From the NCBI RefSeq assembly GCF_005877885.1, contig NZ_VCHY01000007.1, forward strand, positions 227,033-291,032: a stretch of DNA of 64,000 nucleotides, read 5' to 3'. The position numbers were made by a program, and so were the translations under genes. The notes under the pieces were generated by a model. The model made no database searches. It saw only the letters and a list, made by a program, of their open reading frames with translations, and was not told the origin of the DNA. The DNA comes from Labilibacter sediminis (GTDB taxonomy: Bacteria; Bacteroidota; Bacteroidia; Bacteroidales; Marinilabiliaceae). Below are positions 53,787 through 62,818 of the stretch, in pieces. Position 1 is the stretch's first letter. Each line of letters starts with the position of its first letter.

Positions 53787-56501
53787 TTAACCATTCTTTT
53801 TAATATTGGCCTGAGCTGCAGCAACTCTTGCAATCGGCACGCGGAAAGGAGAACAAGAAACATAATCCATTCCTACGGTATCGCAAAACTCTACTGAACT
53901 TGGTTCACCACCATGCTCTCCACAAATACCAACTTTAAGGTCTTTTTTCACTGAACGACCTTTTTTTGTTCCCATCTCAACCAATTGACCCACTCCTGTT
54001 TGATCTAATATTTGGAAAGGATCATTCTTAAGAATTCCTTTTTCAATATAAATTGGCAGAAATTTGTTGGCATCATCACGAGAGTAACCAAATGTCATTT
54101 GCGTTAAATCATTTGTACCAAACGAGAAGAATTCTGCCACATCAGCAACCTGATCTGCAGTTAATGCAGCTCTAGGAATTTCAATCATTGTACCCACCAT
54201 ATACTCAACCTTAGTTCCTTTTTCTAAAAAGATTAGTTCAGCGGTTTTGTGAATAATTTCGGCTTGCATTTTAAATTCCTCAACTGTACCAATTAACGGA
54301 ACCATAATTTCAGGCTTGGTAGTAATACCCTTGGCCTTTAAATTAATGGCTGCCTCAATAATTGCTCTGGCCTGCATTTCAGTAATTTCAGGATAGGTAT
54401 TTCCTAAACGACAGCCCCTATGCCCTAACATTGGGTTAAACTCCGATAAATCTGAAACTTTAGTTTTTACTTCTGCCAGGCTAATACCCATTTCTTTGGC
54501 CATCTCTTGTTGAGCCGCTTCAGTATGTGGAACAAACTCATGTAATGGAGGATCCAGTAAACGTATGGTTACTCCATATCCCTCCATGGCTTCCAGAATT
54601 CCTTCAAAATCTTCACGTTGATAAGGAAGTAGCTTTTGCAATGCTGCTCTGCGCCCTGTTTCATCTGATGAAAGAATCATCTCACGAACTGTTTTAATAC
54701 GCTCCCCTTCAAAGAACATATGTTCCGTTCTACAAAGTCCGATACCATGGGCACCAAAGTCTCGTGCCACTTTTGCATCCTTAGGAGTATCAGCATTGGT
54801 ACGCACACTCATCCTGGTGTATTTAGAAGAGAAATCCATGATAGTACCAAAATCTCCGTCCAAATCAGGCTGGCGTGTTTTCACTCTTCCTGAATACACT
54901 TTACCGGTAGATCCGTTTAAGGAAATCCAGTCTCCCTCTTTATACACATTACCATCAATGCGTAAAGTTCTTTCTTTATAATCTATTTTTAGGGCTCCGG
55001 CTCCTGAAACACAACACTTACCCATACCTCTGGCTACTACTGCAGCATGAGAAGTCATTCCTCCACGAGCAGTTAAAATACCCTTAGCTACTAACATTCC
55101 TTCTAAATCTTCCGGTGAAGTTTCAATCCTCACTAAGATTGTTTCCGGATACTTAGTTGCCTCATCTGCAAAGAATATAATTTGACCAGTTGCTGCACCA
55201 GGAGATGCTGGTAATCCTTTAGCTAATTCATTGGCACTACCTATGGCTTCCAAATCAAAAACAGGGTGCAATAACTCATCTAACTTATTCGCCTCGATAC
55301 GCATTAAAGCCATTTTATCATCAATCACTTTTTCGCGATAAAGATCCATGGCAATCTTCACCATAGCTGCTCCGGTTCGTTTACCGTTACGCGTTTGAAG
55401 TAACCATAACTTACCATCCTGAACAGTAAATTCAAGATCCTGCATATCCTGATAATGCTTCTCTAACTTTTCTTGTACCGCATCTAACTCAGCATATACC
55501 TTGGGCATCGCTTCTTCCAGACTTGGATACATTTCTGCTCTGTCTACTTCAAGAACACCCTGAAGTTCAGCCCACCTAAGCGAGCCCTCTTTGGTAATTT
55601 GTTGCGGCGTTCTAATACCTGCCACCACATCTTCACCTTGTGCATTGATCAGATACTCACCATTAAATACATTTTCTCCTGTTCCTGCATCTCTTGTAAA
55701 TGCAACACCTGTAGCAGAGTTATCACCCATGTTACCAAATACCATTGCCTGAACATTAACCGCGGTACCCCACTCATCAGGAATACCTTCTAAACGACGA
55801 TATAATATTGCTCTATCATTGTTCCAACTATCAAAAACTGCCATAACAGCTCCCCATAATTGCTCCCATGCACTTTCCGGAAAATCGTGACCTGTTTGTT
55901 CTTTAACCGCAGCCTTAAATAAGGTAACCAGCTCTTTTAAATCAGCAACATCAAGATCAGTATCTAAATCAACCCCTTTTGCTTCCTTCACCTCTTCCAT
56001 AATCCTTTCAAAAGGATCGATCTCCTCCTTAGACTCAGGTTTCATACCTAAAACCACATCGCCATACATTTGTACAAAACGACGATATGAATCCCAGGCA
56101 AAACGCTTATTACCCGATTTAATCCCTATCCCTTCAACCGAATCATCATTTAATCCTAAATTAAGCACTGTATCCATCATACCAGGCATTGAAGCTCTTG
56201 CTCCGGAACGAACTGATACTAACAATGGATTATTTTTATCTCCAAAAGAAGTTTCTGTTAAAGACTCAATGTTTTTTATTGCAGCTTCAACGTCAGCTTT
56301 CAACAAATCAACAACAGCATCTTTTCCAAGTGCATTATACTCGGTACAAACTTCTGTGGTAATGGTAAAGCCGGGAGGAACAGGAACACCAATCAGATTC
56401 ATCTCTGCCAGATTAGCACCTTTTCCTCCAAGTAGATTTTTCATATCTGCTTGTCCTTCTGCCTCTCCGTTACCGAAGGTATAAACTCTTTTTACAGCCA
56501 T
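53787..56501 (-). CDS. ppdK: Pyruvate, phosphate dikinase
   Basis: Interconverts pyruvate, ATP and phosphate with phosphoenolpyruvate, AMP and pyrophosphate. The 904 residues match the family length. N-terminal nucleotide-binding domain (DMKNLLGGKGANLAEMNLIG), the swivelling phosphohistidine domain with the catalytic His in GGMTSHAAVVARGMGKCCVS, and the C-terminal PEP/pyruvate barrel with FGTNDLTQMTFGYSRDD and the catalytic Cys near VGICGEHGGEPSSVEFC. It is a stand-alone gene; no PPDK regulatory protein is adjacent. In anaerobic or facultative Bacteroidota it often works in pyrophosphate-linked glycolysis. Confidence 0.97.
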   Translation of the reverse strand: MAVKRVYTFGNGEAEGQADMKNLLGGKGANLAEMNLIGVPVPPGFTITTEVCTEYNALGKDAVVDLLKADVEAAIKNIESLTETSFGDKNNPLLVSVRSGARASMPGMMDTVLNLGLNDDSVEGIGIKSGNKRFAWDSYRRFVQMYGDVVLGMKPESKEEIDPFERIMEEVKEAKGVDLDTDLDVADLKELVTLFKAAVKEQTGHDFPESAWEQLWGAVMAVFDSWNNDRAILYRRLEGIPDEWGTAVNVQAMVFGNMGDNSATGVAFTRDAGTGENVFNGEYLINAQGEDVVAGIRTPQQITKEGSLRWAELQGVLEVDRAEMYPSLEEAMPKVYAELDAVQEKLEKHYQDMQDLEFTVQDGKLWLLQTRNGKRTGAAMVKIAMDLYREKVIDDKMALMRIEANKLDELLHPVFDLEAIGSANELAKGLPASPGAATGQIIFFADEATKYPETILVRIETSPEDLEGMLVAKGILTARGGMTSHAAVVARGMGKCCVSGAGALKIDYKERTLRIDGNVYKEGDWISLNGSTGKVYSGRVKTRQPDLDGDFGTIMDFSSKYTRMSVRTNADTPKDAKVARDFGAHGIGLCRTEHMFFEGERIKTVREMILSSDETGRRAALQKLLPYQREDFEGILEAMEGYGVTIRLLDPPLHEFVPHTEAAQQEMAKEMGISLAEVKTKVSDLSEFNPMLGHRGCRLGNTYPEITEMQARAIIEAAINLKAKGITTKPEIMVPLIGTVEEFKMQAEIIHKTAELIFLEKGTKVEYMVGTMIEIPRAALTADQVADVAEFFSFGTNDLTQMTFGYSRDDANKFLPIYIEKGILKNDPFQILDQTGVGQLVEMGTKKGRSVKKDLKVGICGEHGGEPSSVEFCDTVGMDYVSCSPFRVPIARVAAAQANIKKNG

Positions 56502-56818
56502 AATTAAGGAATTTTAAAAATTAGAATTAGTTGAATTTTGGGATAATTCATTTAACTGTGTTAATAAAGAAAGTCATTTTTTGCGACTTTTAAAATAGTT
56601 GACCCTAGAATTCAGAAGGATTTTAAATAACATCATTTAAAATTGTTACAACCAAAACCAGAAACATCAAAGAAAAACACACCCTTTCACAACTTATTAA
56701 ATATCAAACACAAACATCACAACAACCCTTAATTAGAAACCTACTCTCATTTACTTTTAAAATTACGAGACATATAAAATGAAAAGAATATACCTTAAAC
56801 CGTATGTTAAACATCAAA

Positions 56819-56846
56819 AAAGCCAATCTCTTGCGAAATTGGCTTT
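56819..56846. terminator. Hairpin terminator downstream of the DHOD-like gene
   Basis: AAGCCAAT/ATTGGCTT with a 10-base loop and A/T runs on both sides. It is probably the original terminator of the gene ending at 57017, from which a MITE-like composite (56848-57014) now separates it. The rest of 56502-56818 shows no gene. Confidence 0.65.
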
Positions 56847-56847
56847 A

Positions 56848-57014
56848 ACCCGGAATATGCATTAGCTAATCTATTGCACATTGAAACTACTTTAAAACAA
56901 ATCGTTTTACTCACTTGCTTCAACTCACCATAGCGGTGCTATGCCTCAAAAATTTACATTGTAAATTAATCATTTAATGAAATCTGAGCTCTATAATTTT
57001 AATCGAACTCAGGT
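56848..57014. repeat. Composite MITE-like element (ACCCG left end, AACTCAGGT right end)
   Basis: The left end is of the ACCCG family (ACCCGGAATATGCATTAG) with CACCATAGCGGTGCTATGCC in the middle; the right 36 bp equal the end of the 44728-44991 element (CTGAGCTCTATAATTTTAAT then CGAACTCAGGT). The flanks (TTA and TAT) do not match, which fits a recombinant of two elements rather than a simple insertion. Confidence 0.65.
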
Positions 57015-57016
57015 TA

Positions 57017-58024
57017 TCAGACCGGATAATGCTTTAACATCTCCTTTGATTTCATTAAATAATCAACATATTGAGCCCTTTTGTATGCATATGGCTCCTT
57101 GATATTATCCTTAGATAATTTGCCCTTAAAATCGTCTAATTTAGTATACCCTTTATTTTTCATCCACACAGCCAAATCTTCAAGCATCGTGGTTATCTGA
57201 ACCAAACCATTTTTGTAAATGGTACTCACAACCTGAACAGCATCGGCTCCTGCCAATAAAACAGTGATTAAATCTTCTGCATCATGAATTCCGTTATTTG
57301 CACATATTGATCCTTGTACCTTTCCTGCCAGCAGGCCTGCATATCTTACCGAAATTCTGTTGTCATTTTTACTACTTAAGTTATATGGCATTTTAAGTTC
57401 CTCAGCATCAATATCAATATCAGGCTGAAAGAGTCGATTAAACAATACAAAACCATCTGTCCCCGCTAAGTCAAAATTTCTGATAACATTTAAGGTATTT
57501 GAATAATATGGACTTAACTTAACACTTACAGGGATCTTTAAAGCTGATTTAACTTTTTTAAGCACCTCAGCCTGCTCTTTTTCAATATCCACAGAAGCTT
57601 TTTGCCCTTCGGATATGGTATGATAGAAATTAAGTTCTAAACCATCAACACCTGTTTCTTCAATGTATTTCGCATACTCTACCCAACTTACATCATATAA
57701 ACAATTTAAGCTGGCAAAAACAGGAATTGAGACAGATTCCTTTAATTTTTTTAAGGCTATCAGATGTGCTTTAGGGCCACTGTGCTCAACATGCGGAAAA
57801 AGGGAAGTCATTTCTGCATTTCGTTCATCATATTGGTGTAGATCTTCATCTAACTCAGCTTCTTCAAGGTGAATTTGTTCTTCGAAAAGTGATTTATACA
57901 CGATAGCAGCTGCTCCTGCTTCTTCGAGTTTTTGAGCCATTTTAATGTCAGTAACCAAATTACTTGCTCCAACAATAATGGGATTTTTTAGCTCAACTCC
58001 CATGTAGGTCGTTTTAAAATCCAT
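57017..58024 (-). CDS. Dihydroorotate dehydrogenase-like FMN protein
   Basis: A 335-residue TIM-barrel flavoprotein of the class 1 dihydroorotate dehydrogenase type (MDFKTTYMGVELKNPIIVGA start; ELNFYHTISEG; VSVKLSPYYSN; FVLFNRLFQPD; GADAVQVVSTIYKNG). The usual family N-x-S-C-P-type active-site stretch is replaced by SLNCLYD, and the central segments differ from genuine PyrD, so the substrate may not be dihydroorotate. Cytosolic. Stand-alone gene; its stop codon is 2 bp from a MITE-like element. Confidence 0.85.
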   Translation of the reverse strand: MDFKTTYMGVELKNPIIVGASNLVTDIKMAQKLEEAGAAAIVYKSLFEEQIHLEEAELDEDLHQYDERNAEMTSLFPHVEHSGPKAHLIALKKLKESVSIPVFASLNCLYDVSWVEYAKYIEETGVDGLELNFYHTISEGQKASVDIEKEQAEVLKKVKSALKIPVSVKLSPYYSNTLNVIRNFDLAGTDGFVLFNRLFQPDIDIDAEELKMPYNLSSKNDNRISVRYAGLLAGKVQGSICANNGIHDAEDLITVLLAGADAVQVVSTIYKNGLVQITTMLEDLAVWMKNKGYTKLDDFKGKLSKDNIKEPYAYKRAQYVDYLMKSKEMLKHYPV

Positions 58025-58182
58025 GGTTATTCTAATGTTATAAGGGTTATTACTACACTCTATAACAGACCATAAACGAAATTGTTTTATAATTAAAAAT
58101 CTTTGCTCTAATAATGTATTATTTAAAATCGAACCAACAAAGACTATAGAATAATCATGCTGTCATGAATAACTACATTAAA

Positions 58183-58349
58183 CCCGCAATATGCATTAGA
58201 AAATCTATTACACATTGAAATCACTTCAAAACAAGACACTTTGTTGCTTCACTTCAACTCACCAGAGCGATGCTATGCCTCGTTTCAGTAAAGCCCTGTT
58301 TTATTGTGCATTCAATGTTCATGACGAAGTTCTAATACATAATCCGGGT
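58183..58349. repeat. MITE-like element, ACCCG family, inverted copy
   Basis: 167-bp element with ends ACCCGCAATATGC and CATAATCCGGGT, flanked by TAA on both sides. It is the reverse complement of the copies at 22597 and 25816. The centre reads CACCAGAGCGATGCTATGCC. No gene is seen in 58025-58404. Confidence 0.8.
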
Positions 58350-58404
58350 TAAAGTATTACAAATCCTATATAGCTATTTTTTACTCAATAAAAAGGAAGT
58401 TATA

Positions 58405-58971
58405 TTATAGGTCTTCAAATACATCTTTTTGATCCAGCTGCTCTTCTTTATGCTTATGACGCAACTGTTTTCCATTTTTCTGAGACTTTACCGGATGACT
58501 TGCAAAATCACTGTCATTCATCAATTGAAAAATTGCATATAACTTGACCTGTTGCTCTTCATTGCAAATATTCTTCATATCCAGATAGTACTTATTGGTA
58601 TGCTTTTTTAAACTTGAATGTAACTCCCCTATCTTATCTGAGAGTTTATTCAATCTTAATGAATCCGGATGCTTACTATTTAACTCTTCAAATATTTTTT
58701 CCCGAACCTGGGTCATTTCATCAGCTATTCCATGGGCTATTGGATGAAATGTTCTTCGGTATTCCCTAAACTTAATATGCTGTTCCTGGTTCAAGTTTAA
58801 TTGCTCTCGATAATATCTACCCCATCCATACTGACGAGGCTCAACCTGCTCCATTAGCTTTTGATGCTTTATTTCTTGTTTATTGATAACAAAAAGTGTA
58901 ACCACTGTTGTTAAAACAACAAATAAAAGAGAATAAAAACCCCATTTATAAAACTCTGATTTTTTGTTCAT
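58405..58971 (-). CDS. Spy/CnrX-like periplasmic stress or metal sensor protein
   Basis: A 188-residue protein anchored by one N-terminal membrane segment (GFYSLLFVVLTTVVTLFVI) with a helical periplasmic domain. LNLNQEQHIKFREYRRTFHP and NICNEEQQVKLYAIF resemble the paired LTxxQ-type repeats of Spy/CpxP/CnrX proteins. The tail is His/Lys-rich (GKQLRHKHKEEQ). In CnrYXH-type systems such a protein senses metal and works with an anti-sigma factor; here the anti-sigma gene is directly upstream (11 bp). Last gene of the cluster. The metal role is inference. Confidence 0.7.
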   Translation of the reverse strand: MNKKSEFYKWGFYSLLFVVLTTVVTLFVINKQEIKHQKLMEQVEPRQYGWGRYYREQLNLNQEQHIKFREYRRTFHPIAHGIADEMTQVREKIFEELNSKHPDSLRLNKLSDKIGELHSSLKKHTNKYYLDMKNICNEEQQVKLYAIFQLMNDSDFASHPVKSQKNGKQLRHKHKEEQLDQKDVFEDL

Positions 58972-58982
58972 CTTTAAAGTTA

Positions 58983-59411
58983 TTAGTCAACCATAAGGTT
59001 ATATTCTATTGATTCGTGCCCCATATCATTAAAATAATAAAAGTCGCTCTGCTCAAACTCAACACTCCCATTTCGCAACTGAATTACTTTAAACACCTGG
59101 GTTCCCAGTAATACTCCCAAAGCTATGCTTGCCACTGCAAGAAGAGGACGAACGATTGGAAACAACAATACTCTTTTTTTAACGACCTCTTCTGTATGAT
59201 TTATTTCCTGTAAAATAGAGTCAAACAGCATATCCCCCGGAACACTTTTCTTTTCCTCTGAAATTGCTCCATAGCTTGTGCTCACTTGATCATACATCTT
59301 CCTGCAAACAGCGCATTCAGCTATATGCTTACTAATCTGTGAAAAAGTATCTTCATCAAGCTCATGATCTAAATAATCAAGTATGTTTTCTTCAACTCTA
59401 TTACAGTTCAT
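58983..59411 (-). CDS. Anti-sigma factor with zinc-finger-type N-terminus
   Basis: A 142-residue protein. The cytosolic N-terminus has the zf-HC2/ZAS motif H-x3-C-x2-C in KHIAECAVCRKMYDQ, preceded by NILDYLDHELDED. One membrane segment lies near 90-105 (LLAVASIALGVLLGTQVF), with a short acidic periplasmic tail. It should hold the ECF sigma factor encoded at 63287-63865, although four genes separate them; no other ECF gene is in the window. It lies between the ferredoxin and Spy-like genes with gaps of 4 and 11 bp. Confidence 0.85.
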   Translation of the reverse strand: MNCNRVEENILDYLDHELDEDTFSQISKHIAECAVCRKMYDQVSTSYGAISEEKKSVPGDMLFDSILQEINHTEEVVKKRVLLFPIVRPLLAVASIALGVLLGTQVFKVIQLRNGSVEFEQSDFYYFNDMGHESIEYNLMVD

Positions 59412-59415
59412 AACA

Positions 59416-60435
59416 TCATTGTTGATTTATGGCATTAAAGGTACAAACATCTTTACATTCACCACATATTTTACAATTTTCTGAAATAACAGATGCTTTA
59501 AATTCTTTTTTTGCTATAGCATTATCCTGACAGACATTAAAACAATTACCGCAAGCATTACATTTTTCCGCATTGATTTGTGTAATCACATTGTTATCAG
59601 CGTCACTTGCAACAATGGCTTCTTCTTTACAATAATCAATACATATTCCACAATTAACACATGTTGATTCATCAATTGAAGATACTGTGATATTACCATT
59701 AACTTCCTTATTAACAGCCTTAAATTCACAAGCTGTGTAGCATGCCCCACATTGGCTACAGTCATTGGCTAAAATATTCACTTTAGCCGGATTAATAGCC
59801 TCATGAGGGCAGGCACCTACACATTTTCCACACTTGGTACATTTTTCATCATCAATGACTGCCATAGAACCACTTTTTGTAATGGCTCCTTCGGAACAAG
59901 CTGCCATACATTGATTACTACAGGATTTGTTTGCACATTTGTTTCGAACTGAATACTCCTCCTTCTCATAAACAATACAGTCAGCTCCCTTTGATTTACA
60001 TGCTGTGATACAGTCTCCACAACCGATACAATACTCCTCATCTATAGAATAAACTATATCAGGAATTAAGATTGATCCCTCAGGACAGAAGGGCACACAT
60101 TCTTTGCATTGAGTACATTTTTCTACAATTATAGAATGAATAGCCCCTGCTATAGTTATTGCATTCGGATCACATGTTGGTATACATTTTCTGCAGGCAC
60201 TACAATTATCAACGATTATGGAATAACTTGATTTCTGAGGCAAATTTATTGCATCAAAATCACAGGCATCATAGCAGTCGCCACATCCACTACAAAGATC
60301 ATCGCTTACTTTATAAACTGAAAAAGGACTAATCCCATTTTTATCACAACTGGCAAGGCCCATTAAAGATCCATACAACGAAGACCCTACAAGCAATGCA
60401 CCGCTCTTTTTTAAAAATTTTCTTCTTGAATCCAT
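59416..60435 (-). CDS. Tat-exported lipoprotein polyferredoxin with ten 4Fe-4S motifs
   Basis: A 339-residue electron carrier. It starts with a perfect twin-arginine motif (SRRKFLK, residues 3-9) and a lipobox ending LASC with Cys30, so it should be folded with its clusters in the cytosol, exported by Tat and lipid-anchored. Ten cysteine groups follow at about 30-residue spacing: nine are canonical C-x2-C-x2-C-x3-C (the first at 48-58, second 78-88, third 107-117) and the fifth is a variant, C-x4-C-x3-C-x3-C. Only short ferredoxin folds are present, with no catalytic domain. It lies between the barrel candidate (10 bp) and the anti-sigma gene (4 bp). Confidence 0.92.
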   Translation of the reverse strand: MDSRRKFLKKSGALLVGSSLYGSLMGLASCDKNGISPFSVYKVSDDLCSGCGDCYDACDFDAINLPQKSSYSIIVDNCSACRKCIPTCDPNAITIAGAIHSIIVEKCTQCKECVPFCPEGSILIPDIVYSIDEEYCIGCGDCITACKSKGADCIVYEKEEYSVRNKCANKSCSNQCMAACSEGAITKSGSMAVIDDEKCTKCGKCVGACPHEAINPAKVNILANDCSQCGACYTACEFKAVNKEVNGNITVSSIDESTCVNCGICIDYCKEEAIVASDADNNVITQINAEKCNACGNCFNVCQDNAIAKKEFKASVISENCKICGECKDVCTFNAINQQ

Positions 60436-60445
60436 TTTTATATCA

Positions 60446-61768
60446 TTATAGAGTAATTCGAATTTCTAATTTCCCCATGTAGTATGTATCATATAATACG
60501 TCTGACTCAATTCTGCTAAAGGTTGTGAAGGCACGCATTTTTTTCCAAACACGACTCCCTATTTCTAAATCAATTTCATTTGAATTATTCCCGTTTACCT
60601 GATATGCCCCTCCTAAGCGTAAATATGTTTTAAGCTTATTCTGCAATCCAAATATCACATCCGCATATGTAAGGGGCATCTCCCGGCTATCCATTCGAAT
60701 AACTTCTCCGATAAACATATTAGAGAAAGTAGGATAAAAAGGAACATCAGATCTGGTCTTATAAAAATATCCTCCTTCAAGCTTTAGGTTTGACTTATCT
60801 AATTTGAAATACCTTGATAAACCGGAGTAAATCAAACCTACATTTTCAGTTGATATATATTGATAAACACCTTCTAATTTTAATGAAATATCCAAGGGTA
60901 AGTTCAACGTAGAATACATTGCTCCATAATACTTACTTTGATGAAATATATCACCAAACTCCTGATAGTATGCCAGTCCTATCTCTTTTAAAACAGATTC
61001 TTTTTTTGATATACCATCTGAAAACTCATCAAAACTTTCAAACTCTGAAAATTCATCATCATCTTTTGAAGACATATTAACAGGTGCTTTATTGCCTGGT
61101 TTATAATTCATCGACATGAGGTATAAGTTGGATTCCAACAACCTGTCGCCAATAAAATCAACCCTGCCTCCTCTCAGCAGTTGATATACATGCCTGGTTC
61201 CACAAACATTCTGCATTCTGGCAATATTTCTATGTGATGTTGCCAGCATTGCATTAAAAGTAAATGCTCCAAATTTATGCTGATAACTAGCTCCAATCAG
61301 ACGCTCATCAACTAAAAAATAATCGGGAGAAACATAGGTTTGTATACCTAATTTAAAGAATGTGTTTTCTCTTTTATACTGATAAAATAGCTCCCTGAAA
61401 CCCAGATGCTTCTTTGCAGGTGATGAAAATGAGGAATAATGTTCTCCTGATCCGGATTTTCCACCTACAGCTCCAGGCTTTGTATTCCACCAGTATTTTA
61501 GGGTTCCTTCCAAATAAAACTGATGCTTAAAATCCTCAGTTGAGAAATTAAAGCCTGCATTAACCATTGTATTTGAGAAAGTGCGTTCTGTCATTACTCC
61601 CTGACCAACCATTAGCTCGGCCGCCCATGAAAAACGCGTATCTCCATTTGATTTAAAATGTGAACCCAAGTTAGACTTACACGCATTCTGAGCCATTGCT
61701 GGTGATGACATAATTAGCGCTACCCAGAGCAATATATTATGCCCGCTTGCACAAAATCTTATCTTCAT
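60446..61768 (-). CDS. Outer-membrane beta-barrel candidate of the Fe-S cluster locus
   Basis: A 440-residue exported protein, signal peptide ending PAMAQ. The body is made of alternating hydrophobic/polar strands rich in Tyr, Phe and Gly (FYLEGTLKYWW; GIQTYVSPDYFLVDERLIGA; LEGGYFYKTRSDV) with a final strand MGKLEIRITL, as in outer-membrane barrels. A charged insertion at residues 236-252 carries EFESFDEFS. Two cysteines (C30, C189). No named family recognised. Its start overlaps the end of the NapH-like gene by 32 nt, so the two are tightly coupled. Confidence 0.7.
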   Translation of the reverse strand: MKIRFCASGHNILLWVALIMSSPAMAQNACKSNLGSHFKSNGDTRFSWAAELMVGQGVMTERTFSNTMVNAGFNFSTEDFKHQFYLEGTLKYWWNTKPGAVGGKSGSGEHYSSFSSPAKKHLGFRELFYQYKRENTFFKLGIQTYVSPDYFLVDERLIGASYQHKFGAFTFNAMLATSHRNIARMQNVCGTRHVYQLLRGGRVDFIGDRLLESNLYLMSMNYKPGNKAPVNMSSKDDDEFSEFESFDEFSDGISKKESVLKEIGLAYYQEFGDIFHQSKYYGAMYSTLNLPLDISLKLEGVYQYISTENVGLIYSGLSRYFKLDKSNLKLEGGYFYKTRSDVPFYPTFSNMFIGEVIRMDSREMPLTYADVIFGLQNKLKTYLRLGGAYQVNGNNSNEIDLEIGSRVWKKMRAFTTFSRIESDVLYDTYYMGKLEIRITL

Positions 61769-62798
61769 GCTGTTTGTTTTTTCTAAAAAAATTTAAGCTT
61801 TCTTTATTGCAATTCTGAATGCATTCACCACAAGCAATACATTCCTGATTATCCAGCTGACTGAACTTTTTATCTCGTGTAATAGCCCTTATTTTACACG
61901 AATTATTACAACTAACACATCCGGTACACTTATCCTTAAGGCCAATAACTGAAGCTCCGGGAATTTTACTCACCCACCCTAATATTAGTCCTACTGGACA
62001 AACTGTTTTACAAAAAGGACGATAAATAAAAACAGACGATAGAAGTAACAAACCAAGCAATATCCAAGCTGTAATATTCGATGAATACAGGTTAAATGCG
62101 ACTTTAAAAGGATCAATAATTTTAAACAAATTGGTACGAGTAAGAACAACCTGAGCAACCAGAGTTACTAAAAGTATAATCCGAATGTAACGCATAACCC
62201 GCTGGGCTTTCTCGCTTTGAAGTATCTTAACTCTGCCCGGAATAAAAATAAACTCCTGCAAGGCTCCTAAATGACAAACCCATCCACACCATACTCTTCC
62301 CAATAAATATGTTATTGGAATAAGCCCCAGAAACCATAACATTTTTTGCCACTCTACAGATTCTCCTAAAACAAATAGAACACTATGTTGAAAACTCATG
62401 ATTGGACAAGGGCAACCACCTTTATAAAATCCTAAAATCACCAGAGCCACAACAAGAGTAACACCTCTTAACATCTTTAGTGATTTAAACCTTACTAAAA
62501 AACCTGTGAGCACTGTTGCTGCTAATATGCCCAACACCCATAATGTACTTTTACCTGAACTTCCGGAACATCCTTCTGCATTAGCGCAGAATTGTGAACA
62601 ACCTGATTCAGCAGATATTTCCGTCTGATTTAATTCACCGAACTCATCTGTTTCTTCAAATTCCGGAAATTCACCTTCTGATTTATCTATCTGTTCAAAT
62701 TCATCAAATGAGTCAAATTCGTCATTTTGACCAAGCGCTACTCCCGAAACCGAAAGCATAATTACCGATAGAACACCTATACTTAATAATTTTCTCAT
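61737..62798 (-). CDS. NapH/NosR-like membrane 4Fe-4S protein
   Basis: A 353-residue inner-membrane electron-transfer protein. Signal-like N-terminus; an acidic Phe-rich periplasmic segment at 25-60 (NDEFDSFDEFEQ); a Cys-rich stretch (C67, C71, C77); about five membrane segments; two NapH/NosR-type motifs, C171-x3-C175 (RVWCGWVCHLG) and C263-x3-C267 (YRPFCKTVCPVG); and two C-terminal 4Fe-4S motifs (C291-C301 and C320-C330). In NapH and NosR such proteins pass quinol electrons towards the periplasm. Here the neighbouring polyferredoxin is the likely partner. A CPCP pair (C129/C131) is an oddity. Confidence 0.85.
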   Translation of the reverse strand: MRKLLSIGVLSVIMLSVSGVALGQNDEFDSFDEFEQIDKSEGEFPEFEETDEFGELNQTEISAESGCSQFCANAEGCSGSSGKSTLWVLGILAATVLTGFLVRFKSLKMLRGVTLVVALVILGFYKGGCPCPIMSFQHSVLFVLGESVEWQKMLWFLGLIPITYLLGRVWCGWVCHLGALQEFIFIPGRVKILQSEKAQRVMRYIRIILLVTLVAQVVLTRTNLFKIIDPFKVAFNLYSSNITAWILLGLLLLSSVFIYRPFCKTVCPVGLILGWVSKIPGASVIGLKDKCTGCVSCNNSCKIRAITRDKKFSQLDNQECIACGECIQNCNKESLNFFRKNKQHEDKILCKRA

Positions 62799-62818
62799 GA
62801 CCTAATGGTAATTTTTGA

